Origin: Hymenobacter mellowenesis | GTDB lineage: Bacteria > Bacteroidota > Bacteroidia > Cytophagales > Hymenobacteraceae | Assembly (NCBI RefSeq): GCF_030581005.1 | Contig: NZ_JAUQSX010000004.1 | Location: 372,001-436,000 of the forward strand | DNA: 64,000 nucleotides | Reading direction: 5' to 3' | Shown here: in pieces, positions 37,638 through 46,967 of the stretch | How the letters are laid out: every line of letters starts with the position of its first letter | Numbering within the stretch: position 1 is the first letter of the stretch | The notes under the pieces: model-generated | Told to the model about the DNA's origin: nothing | Database searches by the model: none | Seen by the model: the letters and a program-made list of their open reading frames with translations, nothing else | Made by a program: the position numbers and the translations under genes

Positions 37638-38780
37638 ATGACCGGTATTGCCGACACGCCCCGTTTTTCAGGCGGCCAGCCCATCCCGCTGTTTGCAACC
37701 TTCGTGCATCCGACGGCGCCGCAGCGGGTAGCCGAAGTATTGGCAAGCACCATGCTCAGCGAAGGCGAGCAGGTGAAAGCGTTTGAGGCCCAACTGACCG
37801 AGCAGCTGGGGCTGCTGCACCCGGCGGCACTGAACAGCGGCACCAGCGCCCTGCATCTGGCCCTAGAGGTGGCCGGCGTCGGGGTCGGCGATGAAGTCAT
37901 TCTGGCCGCCCAAACGTTTATTGCTTCGGCCATGACCATTGTGCAAACCGGCGCCAAACCCGTCTTTGCCGACATCCACTACGCCAACGGTAATCTCGAC
38001 CCGGCCGACATCGAACACCGCATCACGCCGCGTACCAAGGCCATTATGGCAGTGCACTGGGGCGGCTATCCGTGCGACATAGCCGAAATTCACGCCATTG
38101 CTGCCCGGCGTGGGCTGGTGGTCATCGAAGATGCCGCTCATGCATTGGGGGCCACGTATCGGGGGCAAGCCATTGGGGGCATTTCCGACTATACATGCTT
38201 TAGCTTTCAGGCCATCAAGCACATAACCACCGGCGATGGGGGCGCCCTCTGTGCCCGCGACCCGGCAAAGGCGCAGGAAGTATTTCGCCGCCGCTGGTTT
38301 GGCATTGACCGGGCCCACTCACCCATATCGGAAACCGGCGAGCGCCAATACAACCTGACCGAAGTCGGTTTCAAATATCACCTCTCGGACTACGCCGCCG
38401 CCCTTGGCCTGGCCAACCTCACCGGTTTTGCGGAGCGCATGGCGCACCGGCGGCAGCTGGTGGGGCAGTACCGGGAGGGCCTGCAAAACGTGCCCGGGCT
38501 CACGCATTTCGAGCACCAGCCCGACCGCGAAAGCGCCCACTGGCTGTTCGGGTTTCATGTCGAAAGCCGGCCGGCGTTCATGCGCCACCTGCACGCGTAC
38601 GGCATCGCCTCTTCCGTGGTACACGACGGCATCGACCGCAACACGCTGTTCGGCGGCAAGCGGCCGGACCTGGTGCAGCAGCGGCGCTTCGACGAAACCC
38701 AGGTGCACGTGCCCCTGCACGATGCGCTAACCACCGAGCAGGTGGCCTACATTATCAACACCATCAAACAAGGGTGGTAA
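37638..38780 (+). CDS. DegT/DnrJ/EryC1/StrS aminotransferase
   Basis: The protein has 380 residues from the ATG at 37638; the longer frame to 37551 is upstream DNA without similarity. The PLP fold type I sugar-aminotransferase motifs are LNSGTSALHLALEV, VHWGGYPCDI, VIEDAAHALGA and the active-site Lys194 in FSFQAIKHITTGDGG. The lysine rules out the ColD-type dehydratase branch, which has His there. It should aminate a keto-sugar nucleotide, most often at C4. GDP-4-oxo-6-deoxymannose from Gmd (42750) is a possible substrate, which would give a perosamine-like product. This is an inference from the locus only. Confidence 0.87.
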   Translation: MTGIADTPRFSGGQPIPLFATFVHPTAPQRVAEVLASTMLSEGEQVKAFEAQLTEQLGLLHPAALNSGTSALHLALEVAGVGVGDEVILAAQTFIASAMTIVQTGAKPVFADIHYANGNLDPADIEHRITPRTKAIMAVHWGGYPCDIAEIHAIAARRGLVVIEDAAHALGATYRGQAIGGISDYTCFSFQAIKHITTGDGGALCARDPAKAQEVFRRRWFGIDRAHSPISETGERQYNLTEVGFKYHLSDYAAALGLANLTGFAERMAHRRQLVGQYREGLQNVPGLTHFEHQPDRESAHWLFGFHVESRPAFMRHLHAYGIASSVVHDGIDRNTLFGGKRPDLVQQRRFDETQVHVPLHDALTTEQVAYIINTIKQGW

Positions 38781-38804
38781 CGCCCTTCATTTATTTTACA
38801 GACC

Positions 38805-39737
38805 ATGAAAGTTGTATTGTTTGGGGCCAAGGGCTTCGCCGGCCGTAACGTGGCCAATGACTTGCGCAGTCACAATATTGAAGTAATCGAGAGCTCGCTC
38901 AGCGACGGCCTCGATTTGCGCGATACGGCCGCTGCCACCGCGTTTCTGCAGGAGCACCAGCCCACGCACATCGTCAACTGCGCGGCCCACGTGGGCAGCC
39001 TGAACTACGTGACCGAGAAGGCCGCCACCGTAGTGGCCGACAATTCGCGCATGATTCTGGGCATGTACGAAGCCATTGCCCAAGCTTGCCCGCAGGCGCT
39101 GGTCATCAACCCGATTGCCAACTGCGCCTATCCGGCCAAAGCCGATTTGTTCCGCGAAGACGAGTGGTGGGACGGCCACCTGCACCGCTCAGTGCTGAGC
39201 TACGGCGCCACCCGCCGCCTGCTGTGGGCCACGGCCGAGTGCTTCCAGATGCAGTACGGCATCCGCAGCATCAACCTGCTCACGCCAAACATGTACGGCC
39301 CCTACGACTCGACTGACCCCAACAAGGCCCACGCCCTGAACGCGTTGATTTCCAAATTTGTGAAAGCCGAAAAAACAGCGCAGGCCGAGCTGCCAATCTG
39401 GGGCACCGGCGTGGCCATTCGTGAATGGCTCTACGCCCCGGATTTTGCCCGCATCGTGCGCGCCGTGCTCCTGCAGCCCGACCGCCCCGGCCTGGAAAAT
39501 CCGCTCAACGTGGCCCAGAACGATGGCCTGAGTGTGAAAGAGCTGGTGGACATCATCCAAAGCAAATTCGACTACAAAGGCAACGTGGTGTGGGACCACA
39601 CCAAGCCCGACGGTGCCCCGAAGAAGGTGATGGACGACACCCGTTTCCGGCAGGTATTTCCGGACTTCGAGTTCACGGATTTCGAAAAAGGCATTGCCAA
39701 CACCATCACCTACTACGAATCGGTTTTTCCGTATTAG
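38805..39737 (+). CDS. Divergent GDP-fucose-synthase-like NAD(P)-dependent epimerase/reductase
   Basis: This 310-residue extended SDR starts MKVVLFGAKGFAGRNVANDL (Rossmann GxxGxxG). The closest visible relatives are GDP-L-fucose synthases (Fcl): NCAAHVGSLNYVTEKAATVV, MYGPYDS and REWLYAPDFARI all match that family. The catalytic site differs. The Ser-Ser-Cys-Ile-Tyr-Pro motif reads IANCAYP, and the Tyr-x3-Lys is replaced by Tyr133-x3-Arg137 (SYGATRRL). The enzyme may therefore catalyse a different reduction or epimerisation, or tolerate Arg in place of Lys. It follows the aminotransferase gene by 24 bases and precedes an acyltransferase gene. Confidence 0.78.
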   Translation: MKVVLFGAKGFAGRNVANDLRSHNIEVIESSLSDGLDLRDTAAATAFLQEHQPTHIVNCAAHVGSLNYVTEKAATVVADNSRMILGMYEAIAQACPQALVINPIANCAYPAKADLFREDEWWDGHLHRSVLSYGATRRLLWATAECFQMQYGIRSINLLTPNMYGPYDSTDPNKAHALNALISKFVKAEKTAQAELPIWGTGVAIREWLYAPDFARIVRAVLLQPDRPGLENPLNVAQNDGLSVKELVDIIQSKFDYKGNVVWDHTKPDGAPKKVMDDTRFRQVFPDFEFTDFEKGIANTITYYESVFPY

Positions 39738-39826
39738 GTTCTAACTGACTGGTCTGGAAGCGGCCGGTGCGTTGGCAATGCCGGCGGGCCGGCCGCTTCT
39801 TGCCGCCTTCCAATCCCTCCGACGCC

Positions 39827-40390
39827 ATGGCAGCCTTCCCCGGTTCGGCTCAGTACGACAAGGCGCAGCTGAAAAGCTGCGGCGAAGACGTGTTTATCAG
39901 CGCCCATGTGGAAATTCGCCGGCCGCACCTCGTGACGGTGGGCTGCCACGTCGCCATCGATTCCGGCGTGTACCTCACCACGGCCGCGCAAATTGGCGAC
40001 TACGTGCACCTTTCGCCCTACATCACCAGCATCGGCGGTGCCCAAAGCACGCTCGTCGTGGAGGATTTTGTGACCATTGCCGCCGGCAGCCGGCTCATCT
40101 GCGGTTCCGACCGGTTCATGGGCGACGGCTTCACCAGCGTCACGGTGCCCGAAGAATTCCGCGATACCGTTGATTTCGGCACGATTCGGTGCGCGCGCTT
40201 CGCGGGCGTCGGCACCAACGCCGTCATCATGCCCAACGTGACCCTGGGCGAGGGCAGCGTGGTAGGCGCCTGCGCTTTCGTAACCGAAGACACCGAACCC
40301 TGGACGGTGTACGTGGGCGTGCCGGCGCGGCCCGTCAAGGCGCGCCCTCGCGATAAGATGCTGGAATACGCCCGCCGGTTGGGCTATTAA
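39827..40390 (+). CDS. Hexapeptide-repeat acyltransferase
   Basis: The protein has 187 residues from the ATG at 39827 (MAAFPGSAQYDKAQLKSCG). The left-handed beta-helix repeats (about 20-165) include HVEIRRPHLVTVGCHVAID, YVHLSPYITSIGG and TNAVIMPNVTLGEGSVVGA, and the family-typical YVGVPARPVKAR closes the helix. Such enzymes O- or N-acetylate sugars or sugar nucleotides with acetyl-CoA. Next to an aminotransferase and an Fcl-like reductase, an N-acetyl step on an amino sugar nucleotide or O-acetylation of the repeat unit are both plausible. No membrane segment is seen. Confidence 0.82.
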   Translation: MAAFPGSAQYDKAQLKSCGEDVFISAHVEIRRPHLVTVGCHVAIDSGVYLTTAAQIGDYVHLSPYITSIGGAQSTLVVEDFVTIAAGSRLICGSDRFMGDGFTSVTVPEEFRDTVDFGTIRCARFAGVGTNAVIMPNVTLGEGSVVGACAFVTEDTEPWTVYVGVPARPVKARPRDKMLEYARRLGY

Positions 40391-40442
40391 CTTGCTTTGC
40401 TCGTTTGGCAGTCCTCCACACTCCTGACCGTTATTTCCCGCT

Positions 40443-41441
40443 ATGTACACGCTTTCGTACGTTCTGACCACTTACAATAAATTGCCATTTCTGCGGCAGG
40501 TGGTGGAGCGGCTGATTGCGGCCCGCCAGCCCGACGAGGAAATTGTGGTGTGCGACGGCGGCAGCAAGGACGGCACCAAAGAATACCTGCAGGGGCTGTT
40601 CGAGGCCGGCAAAATCCAGCAGTTTGTGTCGGAGCGCGACAAGGGCGAAGCGCACGGCTTCAACAAAGGCTTCTTGCGGGCTAAAGGTTTGTTGCTGAAG
40701 CTTATCACCGACGACGACGCCTTTTGCTACACGGCCATTGCCGAAGCCAAACAGTTCATGCTGGCCAATCCGGAGGTAGATGTGCTCACCGGCAACACCG
40801 GCCTGATTCATCTGGAGCGCCTCGAAACCGTCAGCTTTTACGACGACGTGGCCGAAAACTTTCGGCGCTGGCTCGACAAGAAGGAAGTGGTGTGGATGAT
40901 TGGCTTGCCCCTGCTCATCCGGCGCGAGTCGTTGGCCCTCACCGGTTTGCTCCACACGGGCACCGTGCAGGTCGATACCGAATTCACGTATCGCATCACC
41001 AGCCTCAACGTCAACCTGGCCTGGAGCACGGCCATGATGAGCGTGCGCCTGGAAAACCCGCAAAGCAACTTCCGGGTGATGAACCGCGGCCAGAAATGGC
41101 GCCGGGCCAGCGACGAAGAAGCCGACCGCATTCGCTACTACTACGATAAGCGCTACAGCAGCCTGAAAAACGTGCTCACGCAGCGCCTGCCCTTCGATTG
41201 GTTGAAAGAGCCTTTCCGGCCCATCAAGCGCGCCCTGTTCGATTTGCTGAAACGCCCTCAATACCAAGGCAACACGGCCGTTGCCACGGGCTACGTGGCC
41301 AAAGCGGCGCTCGACGAAACCACCCGCCTGGCCGTCGCCTTTGAGGTCGCCGACCAGTTCATGGCCGCGCACAACGCCGCCAATCCCACCCAGTTTCTGT
41401 TCAAAACCAATCAAATTACCAAAGCCCTGTCCGCAACGTGA
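40443..41441 (+). CDS. Family 2 glycosyltransferase, paralogue 2 of 3
   Basis: This 332-residue protein has a GT-A domain with [50 protein letters not shown] and the metal-binding TDDDAF. GLPLLIRRESLALTGLLHTG gives the acceptor half, and a basic C-terminal helical domain (about 210-332) ends in QFLFKTNQITKALS. It is closest to the gene at 41689, with which it also shares the C-terminal domain, and less close to the one at 35477. It begins 52 bases after the acyltransferase gene in the same direction. The donor and acceptor are unknown. Confidence 0.87.
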   Translation: MYTLSYVLTTYNKLPFLRQVVERLIAARQPDEEIVVCDGGSKDGTKEYLQGLFEAGKIQQFVSERDKGEAHGFNKGFLRAKGLLLKLITDDDAFCYTAIAEAKQFMLANPEVDVLTGNTGLIHLERLETVSFYDDVAENFRRWLDKKEVVWMIGLPLLIRRESLALTGLLHTGTVQVDTEFTYRITSLNVNLAWSTAMMSVRLENPQSNFRVMNRGQKWRRASDEEADRIRYYYDKRYSSLKNVLTQRLPFDWLKEPFRPIKRALFDLLKRPQYQGNTAVATGYVAKAALDETTRLAVAFEVADQFMAAHNAANPTQFLFKTNQITKALSAT

Positions 41442-41623
41442 GGCGCCTGGCAAAGGCCCACCGGCCGCTGGCAATCCTACCCAGCATTCAGCCACAACAG
41501 CCCGTAGCCGTAAGGTAGGCAACTGGATTTTGATTGGTAATTATCTGATTGTAAAATATTTAAAAAGAGATTGTTTAGGCTGATGCAGGGCCTTTGAGGG
41601 ATTTCACCAGCGGATTGGGTTGC

Positions 41624-41652
41624 TTGTCAGTCACCATTTTGAGTTACCTTTG
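41624..41652 (+). promoter_or_regulatory. Putative Bacteroidota promoter before the third GT2 paralogue
   Basis: TTG at 41624-41626 and TACCTTTG at 41645-41652 are 18 bases apart, fitting the TTG / TAnnTTTG pattern. The -7 element ends 36 bases before the ATG at 41689, in an A/T-rich 247-base gap. Confidence 0.45.
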
Positions 41653-41688
41653 CGGAACCGATTGGTTTTTACAATCGCCAAACACTTG

Positions 41689-42675
41689 ATGGAGTACCGC
41701 ATTTCATACGTCGTATCTACTTACAACAAGCTGCCTTATTTGCGCCACATCATGGCGCGACTGGTGGCCGCCCGGCAGCCCGACGAGGAAATCATTGTGT
41801 GCGATGGCGGCAGCAACGACGGCACGCCGGCCTTCCTGCAAAGCCTGTACGACGAAGGCAAAATCCAGAGTTTCGTTTCCGAGCGCGACAAAGGCCAGTC
41901 CCACGGGCTGAACAAGGGCTTTCTGATGGCCAAGGGCGAAATCATCAAGTCCATCAGCGACGATGACGCTTACTGGTACCCCACCATTCGGATGGCCGCC
42001 GATTTCATGATTGCGCACCCCGACGTGGACGTGATGCTGGGCCACACGGCTTTTGGCCAGCTCTACGACCAGACGTTTGCCCGCGTGGGCGAAAAGAAGG
42101 TGGACGAGTACAAAAACTGGCTGGCCACCAAGGAGCCGTTCTGGATGATTGACATGCCCATGCTGGTGCGGCGCAAGTCGTTGGCCATCACTGGGTTGTT
42201 TCATACGGGTATTGTGATGGTCGATGCCGAGTTTATCTTCCGCATCACCCGCCTGAACGTGAACATTGCCTGGTGCACCGGCGTGCTGAGCATGCACCTG
42301 AACAACCCCAAAGGCAACTTCAACAACATGAGCCCCCGCAGCATTGCCGACGAGGCCCGCCGCGTGCAGATATTCTACGACGTGCGTAATACGCCCTTTT
42401 CCCTAAAGGGCGCCATTGCGCTCAGCAAGGAATTTGTGGAGGGCCTGAAGCGGCCGTTGCGGCCGGTGAAGCGGCGGTTTTTTGAGCGGGCCGGCCTGCC
42501 GCAGGTCCAGGACCCCGAACGTTATAGCACCGGCTACGTACCCCGCCCCGAAGAAGACCAGCTGGCGGCCGCGTACCGCGTCTGCGACGAATTTATGGCG
42601 GCCCGAAACGCCGAGCGGGAAATCACCTTTATCTACCGGCCCAGCGAGGTCACGAAAGTGCTTCAAACTTCTTAG
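41689..42675 (+). CDS. Family 2 glycosyltransferase, paralogue 3 of 3
   Basis: The protein has 328 residues from the ATG at 41689. The GT-A core shows [51 protein letters not shown] and the acidic SISDDDAYW. The acceptor half has [20 protein letters not shown], and the basic C-terminal domain ends in [15 protein letters not shown]. It matches the paralogue at 40443 along its whole length. It appears to have its own promoter and is followed 74 bases later by gmd, so it may use a GDP-sugar, although this is only suggested by position. Confidence 0.87.
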   Translation: MEYRISYVVSTYNKLPYLRHIMARLVAARQPDEEIIVCDGGSNDGTPAFLQSLYDEGKIQSFVSERDKGQSHGLNKGFLMAKGEIIKSISDDDAYWYPTIRMAADFMIAHPDVDVMLGHTAFGQLYDQTFARVGEKKVDEYKNWLATKEPFWMIDMPMLVRRKSLAITGLFHTGIVMVDAEFIFRITRLNVNIAWCTGVLSMHLNNPKGNFNNMSPRSIADEARRVQIFYDVRNTPFSLKGAIALSKEFVEGLKRPLRPVKRRFFERAGLPQVQDPERYSTGYVPRPEEDQLAAAYRVCDEFMAARNAEREITFIYRPSEVTKVLQTS

Positions 42676-42749
42676 CGGGCTGCTGCTCCGCGTCCATTGT
42701 CAATCTGTGCCCATTCCCGGGCCTGAAGAGTTTTACCACATTGCATCAT

Positions 42750-43862
42750 ATGAAAGTAGCCCTTATCACTGGAATCACTGGCCAGGACGGAGCTTATTTG
42801 GCCGAACTTCTCCTTGAAAAAGGCTACGAAGTGCACGGCATCAAACGCCGCTCGTCGTTGTTCAACACCGACCGCATCGACCACCTGATTGCGGATGACC
42901 GGGGGACGAAAAACCCGCGCTTCACCAACCACTACGGCGACCTGACCGATTCGACCAACCTGATTCGCATCATTCAGGAAGTGCAGCCCGACGAGATTTA
43001 TAACCTCGGGGCCATGTCGCACGTGAAGGTGTCGTTCGACTCGCCCGAGTACGTGGCCGACGTCGACGGCATTGGCACGCTGCGCATTCTGGAAGCCGTG
43101 CGCCTGCTGAACCTGACCAAGAAGACGCGCATCTACCAGGCCAGCACCTCGGAGCTGTACGGCCTAGTGCAAGAAGTGCCGCAGTCGGAAACGACGCCCT
43201 TCTACCCGCGCTCGCCCTACGCCGTGGCCAAAATGTACGGCTTCTGGATTACGGTGAACTACCGCGAGGCTTACGGCATGTTTGCCTGCAACGGCATCCT
43301 GTTCAACCACGAAAGCCCGCTGCGCGGCGAAACCTTCGTAACCCGCAAAATCACCCGCGGCGTTGCGCAAATTGCCCTGGGCATGCGCAACGGCCTGAAG
43401 CTGGGCAATTTGGACGCCAAGCGCGACTGGGGCCACGCCAAAGACTACGTGGAAGCCATGTGGCGTATCCTGCAGCAGGATGAGCCCGAGGACTTCGTGA
43501 TTGCCACCGGCGTCACCACCACCGTGCGCGACTTTGTGCGGATGGCGTTTGCCGAAGCCGGCATCGAAGTGGCCTTTGAGGGCGAGGGCGTGAATGAGAT
43601 TGGCCGCGTGGTCAGCGTTTCGGGCAAATACCACGTGCCGGTTGGGCAGGTGGTAGTGAGCGTGGACGCCGCCTATTTCCGCCCGACGGAAGTGGACCTG
43701 CTCATCGGCGACCCCACCAAATCGAAAACCAAGCTGGGCTGGGAGCCCCGCTACGACCTGCCGGCCCTGGTGAAAGACATGATGCAGGCCGACATGTCGC
43801 TGTTTGAGCGCGATGCCTACCTGATGAAGGGCGGCCACAAAGTGTTCGGCCAGCACGAATAA
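42750..43862 (+). CDS. gmd: GDP-mannose 4,6-dehydratase
   Basis: The protein has 370 residues from the ATG at 42750. The Rossmann motif is [19 protein letters not shown]. The Gmd signatures are [32 protein letters not shown], the active-site STSELYG with [11 protein letters not shown] (Tyr-x3-Lys), [17 protein letters not shown] and [20 protein letters not shown]. It converts GDP-D-mannose to GDP-4-oxo-6-deoxymannose, the branch point for GDP-L-fucose, rhamnose, perosamine and colitose. Candidate follow-on enzymes in the locus are the Fcl-like reductase (38805) and the DegT aminotransferase (37638). A perfect palindrome begins 30 bases after the stop codon. Confidence 0.96.
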   Translation: MKVALITGITGQDGAYLAELLLEKGYEVHGIKRRSSLFNTDRIDHLIADDRGTKNPRFTNHYGDLTDSTNLIRIIQEVQPDEIYNLGAMSHVKVSFDSPEYVADVDGIGTLRILEAVRLLNLTKKTRIYQASTSELYGLVQEVPQSETTPFYPRSPYAVAKMYGFWITVNYREAYGMFACNGILFNHESPLRGETFVTRKITRGVAQIALGMRNGLKLGNLDAKRDWGHAKDYVEAMWRILQQDEPEDFVIATGVTTTVRDFVRMAFAEAGIEVAFEGEGVNEIGRVVSVSGKYHVPVGQVVVSVDAAYFRPTEVDLLIGDPTKSKTKLGWEPRYDLPALVKDMMQADMSLFERDAYLMKGGHKVFGQHE

Positions 43863-43892
43863 CCGGCTATAGCTTTTGGCTACAAAACGATG

Positions 43893-43949
43893 TCCACCAA
43901 CACCGCTTATTTATTCGCAACCTGCGAATAAATAAGCGGTGTTGGTGGA
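43893..43949. repeat. Perfect 27-bp inverted repeat with 3-base loop after gmd
   Basis: The arm 43893-43919 (starting TCCACCAACACCGC) and the arm 43923-43949 are exact reverse complements around ACC. Neither side has a long T-run, although the arm has A/T-rich inner and G/C-rich outer halves. It may act as a terminator or RNA-stabilising hairpin. No other copy was noticed in the window. Confidence 0.95.
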
Positions 43950-44130
43950 AAATCTTTGTTAGCGGCACCCTACGCCATGCACCAAATCTATTAGCCGGTG
44001 CGCTATTCGTGTTCAAGGTCCTTGGTGGCTGGGTGAAGTAGCTGGTTCGGGGAGATTACCGGCACCATTAAGGCAGGTGTTTCGCACAAGCCTTTCAACA
44101 GGAGAATTTATTCAAAATCGTCGTTTCCTT

Positions 44131-45333
44131 ATGCCAACTATTCAAGGTGCTCGCTACCGCTTATCCAAAGGACTAATCAGCATAGCCGACCGCCTGTACC
44201 GAGTGCCCGGTGGTGAAATTGCGAACATTGGAGCAGATAATATTAAAGGCAAAAAAAAGTATGCTTTCATTAAATACAGTATTTACTCCATTCCTTATTA
44301 CATAGCTGGCGACGTGATGCAATGCCCGGTGCTGAACGAGCATTCTATGTACTGGGAGTCGGCCGAGATGGTCCGGCAGCTAAATGAGCGGGGCTATGTG
44401 GTTGATTATCATCATGTGCACAGCAAAGCGCCGATAGACTGGAGCAAGTACGACTTGGTGATTGATGAGGGCAACAACCTGATTACAATGCCCGATAGTG
44501 CCCGCAGGAATACGGTTAAAGTATTTTATGCGACCAGCAATTACTGGCTCTTTCAGAATATGGCAGAAATTCATCGAATTCGCGATTTTCAGGCAAGAAA
44601 TAAGCTATACATAAGTCCTGCCCGGCAAACCATTCCGAATTATTCGAATGAAATAGCCGATTATATGACTTACATGGGAACCGACTTTCAACTCAGGCTT
44701 TTCCAGCAGCCTCTTCAGAAACATCGGTTGAATATTTCGGCTGTTTACGAGCCGGAATATCATGCCAAGGACATTGCTTCGGCCCGAAAGAAGTTTGTTT
44801 GGCTGGGAAGCAATGGCCTGCTACTCAAAGGCCTTGACTTGGTGGTGGAAGCCTTTGCGCGGATGCCGGAGCTAACGCTCTACATCGGTGGGCATCTGGA
44901 GCAGGAGGAGCGGCTGTGGTCTTGGCTAAAGCCTATGTTTGCCAAACATAGCAATTTGGTTTATCTGGGCTGGGTGGATGTTGGGAGCCAGAAGTTTTTT
45001 GATTTGGCCAAACAGTGCATTGGTACGGTGTATTTGTCGAGCAGCGAGGGCGGTGGCGGCGCGGTGGTGCAGCTGGCGCACTTTGGCCTGATACCCATCG
45101 TGACGGAAGCCAGCACAGTGCGCGAAGAATTGGCGACCGTTATCAAATCGGACGAGCCCGAAGAAATTATTGCGCAAACCGTGCAGGCGGTGCAAGAATT
45201 GGTAGCGCTGTCCGATGAGGAGCTAGACGCCCGTTCGCGGAGCGTGTACCAATACGCCAGCACGCACCATACGCGAAAGGCCTACGCCGAGTCGTTTTCC
45301 GAACTGCTCGATTTAATTGAGTTAAAGTCATAG
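44131..45333 (+). CDS. GT-B fold glycosyltransferase (family 4-like)
   Basis: The protein has 400 residues from the ATG at 44131. The N-terminal half contains MYWESAEMVRQLNERGYVVD and YDLVIDEGNNL. The C-terminal Rossmann half contains KKFVWLGSNGLLLKGLDLVVEAF, LYIGGHL, NLVYLGWVDVGSQKFFDLA and the glycine-rich donor loop YLSSSEGGGGAVVQLAHFGLIPI. The E-x7-E pattern of family 4 is altered, with EGGGGAVVQLA in place of EGFGLPxxEA. The DNA is more A/T-rich than the genes upstream. It probably adds a sugar to the lipid-linked repeat unit in the cytosol. The sugar is unknown. Confidence 0.75.
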   Translation: MPTIQGARYRLSKGLISIADRLYRVPGGEIANIGADNIKGKKKYAFIKYSIYSIPYYIAGDVMQCPVLNEHSMYWESAEMVRQLNERGYVVDYHHVHSKAPIDWSKYDLVIDEGNNLITMPDSARRNTVKVFYATSNYWLFQNMAEIHRIRDFQARNKLYISPARQTIPNYSNEIADYMTYMGTDFQLRLFQQPLQKHRLNISAVYEPEYHAKDIASARKKFVWLGSNGLLLKGLDLVVEAFARMPELTLYIGGHLEQEERLWSWLKPMFAKHSNLVYLGWVDVGSQKFFDLAKQCIGTVYLSSSEGGGGAVVQLAHFGLIPIVTEASTVREELATVIKSDEPEEIIAQTVQAVQELVALSDEELDARSRSVYQYASTHHTRKAYAESFSELLDLIELKS

Positions 45334-45433
45334 TTGTGTTGCTTGCCGTTCCCGAATTGGGGTGGTATCGAATTGTTGATGGCGAATGGCCTGTTATCAA
45401 TTGCGAATTATATCAGGTCAATAAAAATGATTT

Positions 45434-46858
45434 ATGATTAAACGACTCACCAGCGTATTTAAAAGTAATTTAAGTGCGCTTCAGCAAAAAGGCTCGTTTA
45501 CTCGCAACTTAGCCATTACCCTATCCGGCTCTACGCTGAGCACTATTATCGGCATCCTGCTCACGCCGGTGGTGTCGCGCATTTATGCGCCGATTGCCTA
45601 CGGACAGTTTGCCGTGTATAATGCGCTGGTTAGCAACCTGAACCTGTTGACTACGCTTTCGTATTCGGGCGCATTTCTGCTGCCGCGGCGCCGGACGCAT
45701 TTTCTGAGCCTGGTGCAGCTCACGCTGCTGATTACCGTGTCGAGCTGCATCATGCTGACCATCGGGCTGGGCATAGTGGGGCCTTGGGTCATCAAAAAAC
45801 TGCACGTTGAAGGGCTGGGAAACTGGTTTTACACGTTGCCGCTGATGCTGCTGATGTTCAATTTGAACGGGGTTCTCAGCACCTGGTACATGCGGGACAA
45901 GCAGTTTGGCAAGCGGGTAGGCGTAGAAATTGCGACCAATCTGGCCACGCGGGGCTTCACCATTGGCTACGGCTTGCTGGTGCAGGGCAACGTGGTCGGC
46001 TTGCTGTTGGCGGATTTTTTCAACCGCATTTCGGCCACCATCGCGCTGGCGTTGGGCAGCATTCGGCACGAGTTCCGGAGCATTTTGCGGGCCTTTTCGT
46101 GGCGGCGGCTGTGGCTGGTGGCTTACCGGTACCGCGATTTCCCCATTGTGTACATGCCGGCGGCGTACATCTATATCGCCTCCACACAGCTGCCCATCTT
46201 CCTGCTGGCCCCGGTATTCGGGACCGAAGCGGTTGGGTTGTACTCATTCTCGATGAGCCTGCTCGAAATGCCCATCAACGTGCTGGGGGGTGCCATTGCG
46301 CCGGTGTACATGCAAAAGGCGGCCGAAACCTACCGCGAGGCCCCTGAGCGGCTGCCCAATATCACGCTTAGTCTCTACTACAAGCTGCTCTACATTGGGG
46401 TGGTGCCGTTCAGCATTGTGACGGTGTATGGGGACGTGCTTTTCCGCTTTGTTTTCGGGACCAAATGGGAAATGGCGGGTGTCTTCACCAGCTACCTGGG
46501 GTTCTACTCGCTGTTCAAGCTGCTGTCGCTGGGCACGTCGGGCATCTACACCATCATGGAGCGTCAGAACTACTACCTGTACGCCAACATATTGCTGCTG
46601 GTGGTGCGGGCGGCCGGCCTGGGCATCGGCGTATCGACGCACAACCTCGACCTGACGCTGCTCCTGTTTGGCGTGGGCAGCTTGCTCTCCACGTTTGCCG
46701 TCGATTTGCATGTGCTCTACCTGCTGAAGCTGCCTGTCGTGCGCATTGCCCTGCGCACGCTGCTGCTCATTGGGGCCACGCTGCTGCTGGTGAAGCTGTC
46801 GCGCTGGGGGCTGACGCCGCTGTTCCCTAAGTTTCTGGCCGTGACGGTGCGGCCCTAG
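45434..46858 (+). CDS. wzx: Wzx-type lipid-linked oligosaccharide flippase
   Basis: This 474-residue polytopic protein has about 12-14 membrane segments. The N-terminal region (FTRNLAITLSGSTLSTIIGI and PVVSRIYAPIAYGQFAVYNA) is typical of the polysaccharide biosynthesis/flippase family. A central loop with WYMRDKQFGKRVGVEIATN and a later PVFGTEAVGLYSFSMSLLEMPINVLGG also match. It should flip the undecaprenyl-diphosphate-linked repeat unit across the inner membrane for Wzy-dependent polymerisation. Its presence indicates that the locus makes a polymer or O-antigen by the Wzx/Wzy route rather than by an ABC transporter. Confidence 0.9.
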   Translation: MIKRLTSVFKSNLSALQQKGSFTRNLAITLSGSTLSTIIGILLTPVVSRIYAPIAYGQFAVYNALVSNLNLLTTLSYSGAFLLPRRRTHFLSLVQLTLLITVSSCIMLTIGLGIVGPWVIKKLHVEGLGNWFYTLPLMLLMFNLNGVLSTWYMRDKQFGKRVGVEIATNLATRGFTIGYGLLVQGNVVGLLLADFFNRISATIALALGSIRHEFRSILRAFSWRRLWLVAYRYRDFPIVYMPAAYIYIASTQLPIFLLAPVFGTEAVGLYSFSMSLLEMPINVLGGAIAPVYMQKAAETYREAPERLPNITLSLYYKLLYIGVVPFSIVTVYGDVLFRFVFGTKWEMAGVFTSYLGFYSLFKLLSLGTSGIYTIMERQNYYLYANILLLVVRAAGLGIGVSTHNLDLTLLLFGVGSLLSTFAVDLHVLYLLKLPVVRIALRTLLLIGATLLLVKLSRWGLTPLFPKFLAVTVRP

Positions 46859-46883
46859 GCTGCCTGCTCGCCTCGGGCGTTGC

Positions 46884-46891
46884 TATTTTTG
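46884..46891 (+). promoter_or_regulatory. Putative -7 element between wzx and the next glycosyltransferase gene
   Basis: TATTTTTG matches TAnnTTTG and lies 76 bases before the ATG at 46968. The -33 position is not convincing. Confidence 0.3.
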
Positions 46892-46967
46892 CGCGGGTGC
46901 TGATGCGCTCCGCTATTCGTTTGTCATTGCCCGCCGGGGCTGCTGCGGCCGGGCCGAATTATTCACC

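Noticed and set aside
37638..38780. ColD-like GDP-4-keto-6-deoxymannose 3-dehydratase
   Set aside because: The active-site residue is Lys194 in FSFQAIKH, whereas the dehydratase branch carries His, so an aminotransferase is favoured.
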